Assembly (NCBI GenBank): GCA_023055505.1
Contig: JALIRH010000002.1
Span: 54,059,733-54,123,732 of the forward strand
Source: Callipepla californica brunnescens
Lineage: Eukaryota > Chordata > Aves > Galliformes > Odontophoridae
Length of the DNA stretch: 64,000 bases
Direction of reading: 5' to 3'
Shown here: positions 52,001 to 62,400 of the stretch, in pieces
How positions within the stretch are numbered: the first letter of the stretch is position 1
Layout of the letters: each line of letters starts with the position of its first letter
Made by a program: the position numbers and the translations under genes
The notes under the pieces: generated by a model
Told to the model about the DNA's origin: nothing
The model's database searches: none
Seen by the model: only the letters and a program-made list of their open reading frames with translations

Positions 52001-53249
52001 TTGACACTTGTAGGCAGTGACAGGCAACATCATTTCCGTTCTTTATCCTGAAGCAGATTAGTTTGAAGTCTCTTTCCAGATGCAAGATGATGATAGGTGG
52101 AACTGATGTCTCCGGCATTAAATTGTGGCAGTGCTTAGAGGTGAAGTACTGAGCATGCTAGGAAATGGATCGTGGATGAGGATACAGAACAATGCCTGAA
52201 GAGAGGAAGGAAGTGGGAAAGGAAGGGAGCTGTTATGGAAATGCTGGATGTATGTATTGAAAGAAAAGAGAGGAAAAGGGCAATTTCTCAGTGACAAAAT
52301 TGTTAGGTGCCCTTTTGTACATAGCTGAAAATCTTGATGTATGTTGAAAGCATTCCCAGGGGTTTATTTATGATAACAAGTATGTTCTCTGGTATTGTTA
52401 CGTTTCTGGATGTTGATGGTAATTGATTTTAGATGCAAGCCACTCTAAACACTAAGCCTAAGGTGTCATTTCAGAACTCACAGAAGAGTCTGTGCTCTGG
52501 TAAGCTGAGAGGCTGATAGCTGACTACAGAAAGCATTGTGGTTTTTGTTTTTCTTTTAATGCTCTGTGCAGCTGTTAGACTACCAAACACCTGGTAGAGG
52601 TGACAGTTACAGATGTTTGATAACCAATGAAAATTAATAGAACATGTGATTCTTCTAGCTTAGAAGTGATTTGGTAAGGTGTGTTTAGAAATGTAATTAC
52701 ATAGTACTGTTGTCTACCATTATCACTTAACATTCATTAACTCCTCTGAATATCGAAACAAACATTTCTTGTAGCAGTACTAATTTTCCCATATATTTGT
52801 AACGTGATTACCTGACAAAGTGAACACCTTTTGACTTCAAAGTTTTTGCCTCTGTTTCAGCTATTTTTAGTCTGCTCATTAAGCAAACAAAATAAGCAGA
52901 GAGCCATTTGTTTACTTACAGAGATCAGTTTAGAAATATTATACATAACAAGCAATATTTTATTTATTTTAGTTTTTACTACCTTATAGCCAATTTGACT
53001 CCATAACGGAATTGTGTATATTTAGATGGACCGTAGCTCAATTTAACTTCAGTAGGAAAGTTCAGGTTTAGAACAAAACTAAAATACTTTTATTACATTT
53101 TATTTTGCTTGAGAAGAATACCCAGTTGCATATCGTTCAAGTAGATTGTTATTTTTAGTAATGGTGCATGAACAACTTCAGCTTCATTTCTAAACATGGG
53201 TGTTTGGGGAGAATTAAAAGGTATGCAGTTCCTAAAATTGATTGCTATT

Positions 53250-53268
53250 TTTTGTTTGTTTGTTTGTC
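53250..53268 (+). repeat. (TTTG)n microsatellite
   Basis: A short tttgtttgtttgtttgt-type run of about 19 bp. Confidence 0.75.
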
Positions 53269-53879
53269 TGGCTGGTTTCACTGGTCATTAATTTTTAGTT
53301 TATTTGTATGTGATATTTACTGTGAATTTTGGAGCCCTTAATTCCTGATGTTTGGACAGGGGATGTTGAGGGGACACAGGTGCTTGAACCTCTCCACTGT
53401 TCATTGGAGATTACTGGGGGTGCTTTTGGTATTAAAAAAAAAAAAAAGAAAGAAAGGAGGAGGTAAATAAAGCAGTGATATTAAGCATGAATCTGTGGCT
53501 AACTTACGCGAAACCTTTCTGATTCAGTTGCAAAATAAGTGACTTCAGGTGAGGCACACAATTAATGAATAAGTGAGTTCCCTTAAGAGAAAGAAAATAA
53601 TGTAGACACTACCAGTGTTTTTTACTTTTTGCCATAGTCCTTGCAACAACAGACTAATTTCTGTCCTGAATGGTTTATATTGTGTCCATCTCTTGAAAGA
53701 GGGATGGTGAGAGAACTTGATAACTTTGGATGACATGATATTTCTGGGTCAGTTTGAGTGGAGAAGTGGATGTTTCCTGTTTTGTTTAGTTTTGTTTTCC
53801 CTTCCTTTGTACGCAGCTCTTTTATGCCAAAATACATAAAAGGAGATAATTATGCCTACTGCTAGTAATTTATGGCCAT

Positions 53880-54215
53880 GTGACTAATAATTCTTTCACA
53901 TCTTGAAGGACGCAGATCGGTGACAGAAAGCAACAAGAATATGTTGAGGGATTTTTTCTCTCTTCTGGATGATGGATGCAGGAATATGCAGGAACAATAC
54001 AGCCGATTGATTGATAGTGCACAATTCATCCATAATGATCTGTCTGATATAGCAGTAAATTATTCGTGAGATTGATGCAGGTCATTGAACAGCACATTGA
54101 CAATCCTGTTGTCTGTCATCCTGTTCAGAGCAAGTTAGGAAGAGTAGCTGCTGTGATACTCAAGTCTGCGTTGGGTGCAAGCTGTGTACAGGTGTTCCAC
54201 TGATGCAATAAAACA
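53880..54215. promoter_or_regulatory. Candidate noncoding regulatory block (PBX/HOX-type motif)
   Basis: A repeat-free, compositionally mixed stretch containing TGATTGAT at 54008-54015, the composite bound by PBC-HOX dimers, extended on the left to GATTGATTGAT. TATTGACA/ACAAT-like SOX sites lie nearby. No open frame of note. Support is weak and motif-based only. Confidence 0.2.
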
Positions 54216-54442
54216 AATTGTTGTCTTTTCTCATTTTTTTTTTTCTCTTCCTTAGGACCTGAGAATCTTGGCTTCATTGTTAGTTCATTTCATTGTAATG
54301 TTCATGAAAAGGTTGCAGTCTTTTGCACTGACAATTGCATGTTCCCCTAAAACTAGTTTTTAAAAATGTTGGTTTTTGAACTTCAGAGGTGCTACATCTC
54401 CATGGGAAAGTTAATACAAAATTGTTGCATAGAAAAGTGTAA

Positions 54443-54457
54443 CCCCCCCCCCCCCCC
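54443..54457 (+). repeat. (C)15 homopolymer
   Basis: Fifteen uninterrupted Cs in AT-rich intron. The minus strand has G15. It is prone to length error and i-motif/G4-type structure. Confidence 0.9.
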
Positions 54458-54988
54458 AACTTTCAAACATAAGGTAGAAAGGCTAATAATTCTCAGAAAT
54501 GTAGAACTTATGCTTGAGTCATTAGGTACTATGAATTGCCATAGTCTGCCATGGTGCTCCAGTTATTGTCAGTGATGGCAACATTGTCCTCGTTTGCCTC
54601 TTCTTTCCCTTTCACTAGAAAAAGTTTCCATTTTCCAGTCTGCCAAGTTGTTTGCACATAAGATGGGGAGGAAGGAGCCACATATGCTAGATATTTTACT
54701 TTTCAGTTTAATCACTAGGGTTAGTGAGGGTGGAGCATAGAATGGCCATACCCTTTTTTAATATGTGAAGTTAGTGGGGAATGTAAGCCAACGCATCACA
54801 GCGCTCTCAGTACTGCAGCCTGAGTGATTGCACGTGACTTGTTAACCTTCTGAAATGCTATTGATTTATTAATTTTTTTTAACTTCAGAAGAACAATCAT
54901 AATTGTGAGTTGGAAGTAAAAAGACCTGCCTCATTTGACTGCTAAGTGAGTCAGCAGGAAATCCCAGCTTTCCTATGCAGGATTCTAG

Positions 54989-55166
54989 GACTTGACGTCC
55001 TGTCACTGAGGGCATGAAGTTTTTCAGATATTTGGATGTTTTCCACACTAGACTTCGTCCTGCCAGATATTTAGTCGAACCTGACATCCTGTCACAAAGG
55101 ACATGAAGCCTTTCAGACTACTGGATATCTTCCACACCAGACTCAGCCCTGCCAGATACTTTCTTT
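54989..55166 (+). repeat. Ancient 89-bp tandem duplication (two units)
   Basis: Two adjacent units align with a constant offset of 89 bp and no gap. Anchors are tgtcac (55001 and 55090), catgaag (55013 and 55102), tttcagа-type sequence (tttcaga at 55022 and 55111), ttccacac (55041 and 55130) and tgccagata (55061 and 55150). Over 54991-55070 against 55080-55159 I count 18 differences in 80 positions, about 77 percent identity, most of them transitions. No third copy was recognised on either side. The unit matches no element I know. Confidence 0.85.
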
Positions 55167-58100
55167 TAAATTGAGTCCCTTGCGCACAGTCATGCAAGAG
55201 AGTTATCAGCATCCCAGTCTGGACCTTTCAGAATCAGCAAACATCCACGAATGATGGACTTGATAAAATTCCCAGGAATTTAAGCTTTTGATGCATGGAA
55301 AAGATTACTTGTATATAGAAAACTACTGCTCTGTGGACAGTTCTGTGTTTTCCTCTGTGCTTTTGTCCCTGAAGTTGACCTGCTGAATGCAAAGTCCTAC
55401 AGAGGGAAGAGATTTGATTGGCAGCTTTTTATTTAATTATGACATTTTAAGAACTTAGCTTTGAGTTCTTATAGACTGTAATGTGTTAGACTAAGTGCTG
55501 ATTTGAGTGTATGAAGTTCTACTTTTATATGTAGAACTTGTACAAATCATTAATGACACATACAAGTTTTATTGAACATGCTGAAATTCACGTGACTCAT
55601 GTTTTTCCTTCGGAAATTGAACTATTTATTTCTTTTAGTAATTGATACCTCTGCTGGCAGGATTCCGTGTGAACCACTCATTCAACTACAAACACTTGAG
55701 GTTTGCATCGTATTTCAAGACACTGTGAAGAACAAAAGTACTTCAGTCATTGAATATGTACTACCTGCCTCCGTGTTACTGTTTAGTTGCCTAAGCATAC
55801 TGTCCTTTTTCTTGGCGTGATCCATGCAGATTGCTTTGATTTTCTGGTTCCTGGCCTCAGATTAAGATACTGAGACAGAAATTCAAGCACAGATGATGAA
55901 AAACAAAAGATGGTGCAGACCAGATAATATATTACTTTCTTATATTCTGTGGGTGCATAAAAGCATGTGAGATCCTTCTTTTATTATCATTAAAAAAAAA
56001 AAATGTGAAAAGAAAAAAAAACAGAAGATTTGGAGGAGCTTTACTAAAACATCTTACATACTCAGAGTCTGTACCTATCATATAGTAGCTTACTTGTATT
56101 GTCAGAGTTAAATTCCAGTTCTGGACTGTTTTGAGTAGTTGTAAAGGATATTGAGGATGTGAATATAGGATAGATATTCATTGTTCTCCTGGACTTTTCT
56201 GCCATCACTGAACATTGTTATCTGAAAGGTAAATTCCATTGAGAAGTAATTTAAAATTGGCCTTCAGCTGCTGTGTAACAAGTTTGTAGAGTCCCACAAA
56301 GGTAAATTCTGGTCTTCTGCAGTAGTTATGCTACATGATGGCTGGTTTGTTGATGTGGATACCAGTAACTTTCTGCAAGAGATAAGATGTAGTTCCTTCC
56401 TTGTAATGAGGCCAAGGCTGAGCAGTAAATGCTAATGAAACAATGGACTATCACAGATTTCATGTCTTTTTGGTCCAGAATGTTTGTTTTGATTTGCGTT
56501 TATTTTCTTTAGCTTGACTTTCCACTAACTGAGCAATACACATATTAAAAAGACTTTTATAGATTCAAGCCGTAACAAAACCTAGAATCTTTTGCCTTCT
56601 CAAAAAAGATACTTCACAGCAAACAATTCTCTCCCTGTGGAGAAAATGAGAGAACAATATGTGACAGATTATTCATTTTCCTTGGGTACTGTGATTATAA
56701 ACAGCATACATGCTGAAGAACTTGTATTACAGTAGAATGAAAAGTAGAAGTCAGAATTGTCCAATATGTTTCTTTAGTCCCAGAATTAGAATTTCCTTTG
56801 TTTCTTTTGTACATTAAAATATGCTTTTATAACTTGAAGACAAGTCTTTAGAGGCTCCTAAATCAGTTACAGGCTTTCTCAGAGTGAGTTCAAGTGTTGT
56901 TTGAAGAGTGCCATGGAATATGAGTGGACACATTCCTGCAAAGCCACAACTCTTCCAAACTGAAAGCAGAATATTCTGCAAACTTATTTTGGGAAAGGTG
57001 CTTGTATATTTATGATTGAAAGTTATTTTTATTTATAGTTTCAGTGTTAAAAAAGGCTGTCCATAGGGAGTTTGGATGCTATTCGAAAGCTCTGTGTCAT
57101 TTTTCATTTTGTTTCTAATTTGTCCTGGATTTTGAGTGCATGTGTTAGGGAATGTTGCTAGTTTGGAGCCAGAGTAGTTGAAAATCACTAACAAAGTTAA
57201 AAAAACTAAACAAAAACAAATATCAAGAAAAACAGCAAACCAAACAGCTACTAGAACAACAAAACCACAAAAGAACAAAAAAACTCATTAGTTGAGTACA
57301 AGCAAAGTCCTGCCTGCACATCTTTCCCAGTGCAAGGAGAGACTGCTGGGAGCCGTTGTCTGTACACATACAGGCAGCTTTAATTGGCCAGGTCTTGGAT
57401 GTATAGGGTGGACATTTCTGTCCTGAGAGACCTGAACTTTAGGAAGGTAACGCAGCTGTGACTGCCCACCTTCATATGGGTCGGAAGTGAGTATGTTTGG
57501 ATCAGATTTTGTAAAAACGATTCCATGGTTTGCATGGATTGGAAACAGAAGGAGTATGGCAACTTCAGATTTTTCCTACTCCTTAATGTCTTTCTTGAAA
57601 TCAGTTAATTCCGTTAATTGATAACATTTGAACATTTCTGTTTCTACTGGAGAAAAGAAAAGAGAAACAAAACTCACAGAAGCCTGAGTCAGTGCTTATT
57701 GCAAGCTTGTAAAAAATTTCACTTGATTTGAAAAAATATTTCAGTAACATATTTGAAAGCATTCACTCCTTCAGTCCCTATTTGTGTGAGACAGGCTTCC
57801 CTTAACATTCATTTGAAAAGACCAAGGCTAAGCCATGTCAACTATCCATTCTGGCAGTCTTAGTAGTAACTTGTTTATTTCAGAAGAGTTGTGTCAGTTG
57901 TTGGAGGAGAGAAAAGCAATATTTTTCAATTTCTTAAAACAGTAATTGCTTGGAAACATGAAATTACTGTATGTGCTGAAAAGAGTTTGTGTTTTTACTA
58001 CCCACTACTACAGCTCCCTTAAAATTTCCAGCAGTACTGGTAAATATAAACAAGTGGTATTCACACCTGACTTTTTATTGTGTTGTCCTCAAGTTCAGCA

Positions 58101-58720
58101 TCTCCGGCAAGCCCTTTAGCCTTCCTTTTTCTTCTAAGGAAGAAATACTTATTGGAACTAAGGGCTGAATTTGTCTTAGTAAAAATTCTGTATTCAGTGC
58201 TCAAGCAACTTTACATTTAGTTTCAGGGCCTGAATCGGCAACGTGAAGGACTGTTCTTGAGGTGTGCTGAGCACTTTAAGCTTGCATAGAGACAGGCTGT
58301 GCTTTTAAGTACAAGTCTTCAGGCATTATGTTAAAAAGCTTAAGCTGCTAGTAGGTGCTGAGACTTTTATTGAGTCAGTCTTCATTTTATTTGTATTGTA
58401 TAACAGCAGCGAAATGGTTGCTCTGTACCAAGCATCTAAGGGGAGATTAATTGCTTCAAATTATTAACAAGGCCTTTGTCTTTGATTTTCCAGGAAGGTA
58501 TTTCTGTCTGTACCCCCTGCAGAGATGCAATGCAAGAAGTGTTTGGCTTTTGTTCAGAAGCTTCAAGTATACAGATTTTGTAGTGGAAAAAAGCATCCCT
58601 AGAAATACTGTGTAGCTGTACTGTGTAGCTGGTTGGTGTCTCTGCCTTCCAAGTTTTGTAAGGACACTGTCATGTAGGCAGCATCAAAGTGCCTTTACAG
58701 CCTGAATTGCACATTACCCT
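55167..58720. other. Unique AT-rich intronic sequence
   Basis: About 3.5 kb with no repeat element or exon recognised. It includes A-rich runs near 55.99 kb and an A/C-rich low-complexity stretch at 57.19-57.29 kb. Confidence 0.5.
57193..57288 (+). repeat. A-rich (CAAA-like) low-complexity stretch
   Basis: Nearly pure A and C with CAAA and ACAA words repeated irregularly for about 95 bp. The complementary strand is open and looks hydrophobic only because of TTT/GTT codons. Confidence 0.75.
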
Positions 58721-58730
58721 TTCACAGTAA

Positions 58731-58768
58731 TTTCTTTCTCTCTCTCTCTCTTTTTTTTTTTTTTTTTT
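58731..58768 (+). repeat. (TC)n followed by poly-T
   Basis: About ten TC dinucleotides run into 17 Ts ending at 58768. It is a compound pyrimidine tract and likely polymorphic. It is 1.7 kb upstream of the exon, so it is not part of that splice site. Confidence 0.9.
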
Positions 58769-60425
58769 GAAGAGAAGGGAAGTTTGTAACAGCAAGTGGA
58801 AATATTACTAAATTAAGATCTGTTAGGTACATTTCACAGCTGTGAAGAAATTGTTATTGTTTCTGCTGTAAAGAAAGAAAGCAGTACGTTTGGAATGCCT
58901 TGTGCTGTTATTAGAACACATGATTTTACTTTGTTACAATAATTTTCCCTATATACAGTGATTCCAATTGCACTTGCATAGCAATAATGATCGCAGTGTG
59001 ATAGATTACCCATGGTTGTAGAGACTGATGCATTGTGTAGCAGAAAGTAGTTAAGGCATTTCTTATGTCTTTTTATAAAAATTGTGAAGTCGCTGTCATT
59101 TAAATAAGACAAAATCATATTCTTACACCCTAAAGGATGCACAAGAGAGATTTTCTGTAGAAATGTGGAAGTGCTGAAAGTAGATCAGACATGCAGAAGC
59201 TACATTGTCATATTTGTAAAGGAAAAGTACTCCTTCTTGGCTTTTGTGGCTAATACGTGCCATAACGCTACAATATTTTTTACAGTCCTTCCATTGTCCA
59301 TTGCTGCAAACACGTCCAGATGAATTCAGCGCTTAATGTTAAAAATCTTATAACATGCCAGTTTGATTTGTAGCCCTTCATATCATGGAATGCTAATTAA
59401 AATCATATTTTTGCATATGTCATGCCTTTCATGTACATATGCAAATAGAGTCTATTGCCTTTCAGCTATTTGTAATTAACTTTATGAAGGACAGCTGTAA
59501 TACATAATTAACAAAAATGTTTGCAAGCCCTTTTCACACTGAAAGTTACAGTAGTACAATTTTTGCTTATCAAGAGGACTGTTTTAGTTTGGAGCTTCAG
59601 TCTGACATCTAAATTGTTTGAAGCAGTCAAATGACATAATTAAATTGATGTTCAGGTCTTATCAGTAGCAAAATGGTACTCAGTAGGCTCCTATCTGTTT
59701 CATTACGTATATCACTAAAATTCAGTTAAATTGTTTGTGTTCTGTTTGGTGTAAACATAGTGCCAGGTAGTGTAAATGTTGTTGATGCCTTAAACAGGAT
59801 CTTGCCAGATTCAAGAATACTCTTAAAATGCAATTGCAAATGTGTGTTTCACCTTTTCCCTTCCCTTTTTTCACAAGGCTATAAAATAACTGAGACTATT
59901 AATTTGTTTCCGTGTATATCTCTTTAAATAATTAATACAATGAAGTTTGACCAGACATAAGCAGCGATTAAAGCATCTGATCTTGCTGTATTCTTTTTAT
60001 TACTCTCATTAAAAAAAAATGGAACTCATATGAAGAAAGGTTACAGAATGTGTCCATTAAACTTAAATAAATTCAGAGGTGTAACTGAGACCATATCTGT
60101 TCATAATATGAGACAATGCAATTTAGGCAAAGTTGGCTGTTCTTACAGTAGTACATAAGGTCTTCTAATTTACAGTAGAAAGCAGAAGCAATTTTTCTGT
60201 TCTTTGACCAGTGATGTATGGTTCTGATCAATTATTTGTAATGAAAATACCCAAGTAACTACAGTCTGATGAAAATTTGTCACTACAGAGTGGACTCCCA
60301 AGTTTAGAACATAGTCTGTCCAAGTTATTGTTTTAATTTCAACATTAGTAAAATATGCTCAAGTTTGTGCTCAAAACTGAAGAAGTCTGTATTAAAAAAA
60401 TAATAATGAAAGAATATTAAAAAAG
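58769..60425. other. Intron sequence immediately upstream of the exon
   Basis: About 1.65 kb of repeat-free AT-rich sequence including the motif-rich block at 59.33-59.66 kb. No other exon seen. Confidence 0.5.
59330..59660. promoter_or_regulatory. Candidate intronic enhancer (TAATTA and octamer cluster)
   Basis: Four exact TAATTA cores (59394-59399, 59473-59478, 59515-59520, 59637-59642) and an exact POU octamer ATGCAAAT at 59439-59446 lie within 250 bp, with E-box-like CAGCTG at about 59502. The sequence between them is non-repetitive. The cluster is denser than in most of the window, but the AT-rich background weakens the statistics. It lies about 0.8 kb upstream of the zinc-finger exon. 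Confidence 0.32.
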
Positions 60426-60455
60426 ACTAATCTTGTTTTTCTGTTTGTTCAATAG
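60426..60455 (+). promoter_or_regulatory. 3' splice site: branch point, pyrimidine tract and AG acceptor
   Basis: The motif ctaat at 60427-60431 fits the yUnAy branch-point consensus, with the branch A at 60430, 26 nt upstream of the exon. It is followed by a T-rich tract (tcttgtttttctgtttgttc) and the AG at 60454-60455. A second AG at 60459-60460 is rejected as the acceptor: the first one puts F-x5-L-x2-H-x4-H in the correct register, with a codon left over for a residue between Cys and Val. Confidence 0.8.
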
Positions 60456-60530
60456 GGTAGCCTTTGTGATGAAGAAGCATTTGAATACTCATTTATTGGG
60501 CAAGCATGGAGTTGGCACACCCAAAGAAAG
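60456..60530 (+). CDS. ZNF407: Internal coding exon of a C2H2 zinc-finger gene, probably ZNF407
   Basis: This 75-nt exon has both splice sites intact. The first G completes a codon split by the upstream intron, 24 whole codons follow, and AG is left for the next exon, so both introns are phase 2. The peptide begins VAFVMKKHLNTH and ends GVGTPKE. The pattern F-x5-L-x2-H-x4-H is the second half of a C2H2 finger. The two Cys ligands must lie in the upstream exon, with the intron falling in the codon just after the second Cys. HLLGKHGVGTPKE is an atypically long linker, not TGEKP, and matches my memory of ZNF407, a large nuclear multi-zinc-finger protein with very long introns. ZNF335 was considered, but its sequence as I recall it differs and its gene is compact. 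The exon call is strong from the sequence. The gene name rests on recall without a database search. Confidence 0.8.
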
Positions 60531-60536
60531 GTAAGT
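60531..60536 (+). promoter_or_regulatory. 5' splice donor (GTAAGT)
   Basis: The exon end AAAG is followed by GTAAGT, the consensus vertebrate donor at all six intron positions. It is the strongest single splice signal in the segment and fixes the exon's 3' edge. Confidence 0.85.
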
Positions 60537-60938
60537 CACTTTGCGTTTTTGTCTTAATTTTTCTTTGTGTAGTTTGTCTTGCTTGGGGTATTTAGCTTGC
60601 CCAAAATGATGTCAGCTGGGCTTTTAGCTCAACTGTTACTACATGCTTAACATGCTTAAATACACTAGTGTGGTTCTTACGGCTGGTCTGCAGGATTCAA
60701 TAAAAAAGTTGCCCTAGAAAGCAATTCTATGCAAAATGCATATGATAGGCAACTTTTGGAGCTGATTTTCAGTGGGTGATATTATTTCCTCAAAATTTCC
60801 ATAGTAATATCCCTCCGTCCAAGTACAGTAATCAAATATTTTTCACTTTTTATCTTCCTGGCCTTGCTGCTCATAGGTTCAGAAAAAGGCTTTCTTATAT
60901 CAGTGTTGATTACTGAGGTCAAAGCCACAAAATGTTTT

Positions 60939-61055
60939 CACAGAATCACAGAACTGCAGGGGCTGGAAGGGACCTCTAGAGATCTCCTAATCCAATACCC
61001 TGCGAACGCAGCTCCCTAGTTTTCTCCCGGGTCTTTGGCAGAAACAGGCATCTAG
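60939..61055 (-). mobile_element. CR1 3' fragment, antisense
   Basis: cacagaatcacagaactgca, then ggggctggaagggacctcta and gagatctcctaatccaat, is the reverse complement of a CR1 3' terminus (CR1-F-like, from memory). It keeps one clear copy of the terminal repeat (agaatcac). Homology fades after about gcgaacgcagctccctag, and the right end is approximate. It lies about 410 bp downstream of the coding exon. Confidence 0.9.
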
Positions 61056-62149
61056 TGTTTTGGCTAAGAAAAAAAAAATCAGTTTATTTTTTAGATTTCT
61101 ATTGAGTTACTTAGATGCAACCTTTATTTTTTTTGCTATGGCTTGTAAAGTAACCGTGTTTTGCAATTTTAACTGCACAGTGTTTGCAGATAAGCGGAAC
61201 TTCCCTCAGATTTACTGGCCACATTGTGTCATAGGTCTTGTGTTTCTCTTCAATTCCGGCAGCAGCTTGAAACTTGACAGTTTTTTGTATGGCCAAAAGA
61301 TTGCATATTCCCTTTCAATATGGGTAAATGAATGTATCCTACCTACAGGCTTTAATACTGGGTGCTTAATTATGCTTCAAATAGTATCACGTTGTAAGCT
61401 CCAGTGTAAGCTTTTACAAAGAAAGAATATTCCCAGTTTATAATATAAAAGAAGGTGAAGTTAAATGGTAGCTATGAATTGTAGGAGATCATCGCAAAAT
61501 ACTTCCTGGGTCATGTTCATTTTCTTTTAAAGGCACTGGAAATGATAGTTGGTGAGGGCCTGCCTTTCCTCAGAAATTCATCCCTGAGTGAACAAAAAGC
61601 AGTCTTACATTAGCACATCATATATGCCTTTTGTCTAAGTACAGTTTTAAGCTGTTTAAGCTCAGCTTGTATTCTTTAGGAGATTTCCTCTCCAAAATGC
61701 TTAACCAGAATTTTCCTAAAACATGTTTATGTAGAGTTTTGAGATATTGTTTTTCATTTAAAATGTAGAATAATATATCAGAACAATTACAGTTTGATCA
61801 AATCAGATATTGTATTGAAGTTTATGCTGGTTATCTTTTGTTGTGGCACAACAAAATGTTTTGCTGTGATGGCGTATTTTAGTACTGGCAACATTCAGTA
61901 TGTTTTTTTGCAAGGAAGTGCTTGCTATGTGATCATCCTAAATATAACATGGAGAGCTTGTCTGTTTTACCACAGTGAATATGTGCACGTAAAGGATACA
62001 TACAATAGATATCCTATATTAGGTATCTTAGCTTGACACTCATATTTTTGGTGATTGTCACATTGGAATGGGTTCCTAAACAAGCAGGTTGCTACAACCT
62101 AAAGTGGTGACTGCTGTCTCCTGTTTTTTTGCTTCTTCTGAAGGCTGCG

Positions 62150-62400
62150 TGACTGTTTCCCTTTACCCTGTTTCTTCCTGTATTCCTCAAAGGCTTTTTG
62201 CCTGCCCTGCCAGCATGGCAGCAGAAGGAGGGTTCCTCCCCCGACCCATCCATGCAGTGGCAGGGTCAGAGCCCTGGCTGCCCCAACTGCCCCAACTGCC
62301 CTGGGAGCAAAGAGCGAAGCTCCATCCTGCAAACCTCTGTGCTCTATCTGCAGCTGTTCCCCTGGGCCAGCACGCAAGAGTGATATCTGAGTGACTTTGT
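62150..62400. other. GC-rich intronic patch with CTGCCCCAA repeats
   Basis: About 250 bp of GC-rich sequence with a short tandem, ctgccccaactgccccaa, at 62278-62295 and continuing ctgcc. Four frames are open across it on both strands, which reflects stop-poor composition rather than coding. No splice context and no domain. It may be a decayed repeat or a small regulatory islet. Confidence 0.35.

Larger units (their letters stand above)
47601..53879. other. Unique AT-rich intronic sequence
   Basis: About 6.3 kb with simple repeats only: a CAGA run near 49.0 kb, purine-rich sequence at 52.2-52.3 kb, a GTTT run at 53.25 kb and a poly-A at 53.44 kb. The words ggattgtatgatcttttcc near 48.06 kb faintly resemble a CR1 tail but are too short to call. 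No exon seen. Confidence 0.5.
1..60455 (+). other. 3' portion of a very long intron (probable ZNF407)
   Basis: No other exon with matched splice signals and recognisable zinc-finger coding sequence was found upstream of 60456, so at least 60.4 kb appears to be one intron. It contains CR1 fragments, homopolymer tracts, GC-rich patches and motif-rich unique blocks, listed separately. The upstream exon carrying the CxxC half of the split finger must lie before the window, unless a very short exon was missed by eye. Confidence 0.65.

Noticed and set aside
57033..57278. Hydrophobic minus-strand frame resembling membrane helices
   Set aside because: The hydrophobicity is produced by TTT/GTT codons in the complement of an A/C-rich low-complexity stretch.
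60459..60460. Alternative AG acceptor four bases inside the exon
   Set aside because: Using it would break the zinc-finger register. The upstream AG keeps F-x5-L-x2-H-x4-H and the correct Cys-to-Phe spacing.
61060..61443. 127-codon plus-strand open frame downstream of the exon
   Set aside because: It begins in a poly-A run next to CR1 remnants, has no family resemblance, and lies within an intron without matched splice sites.
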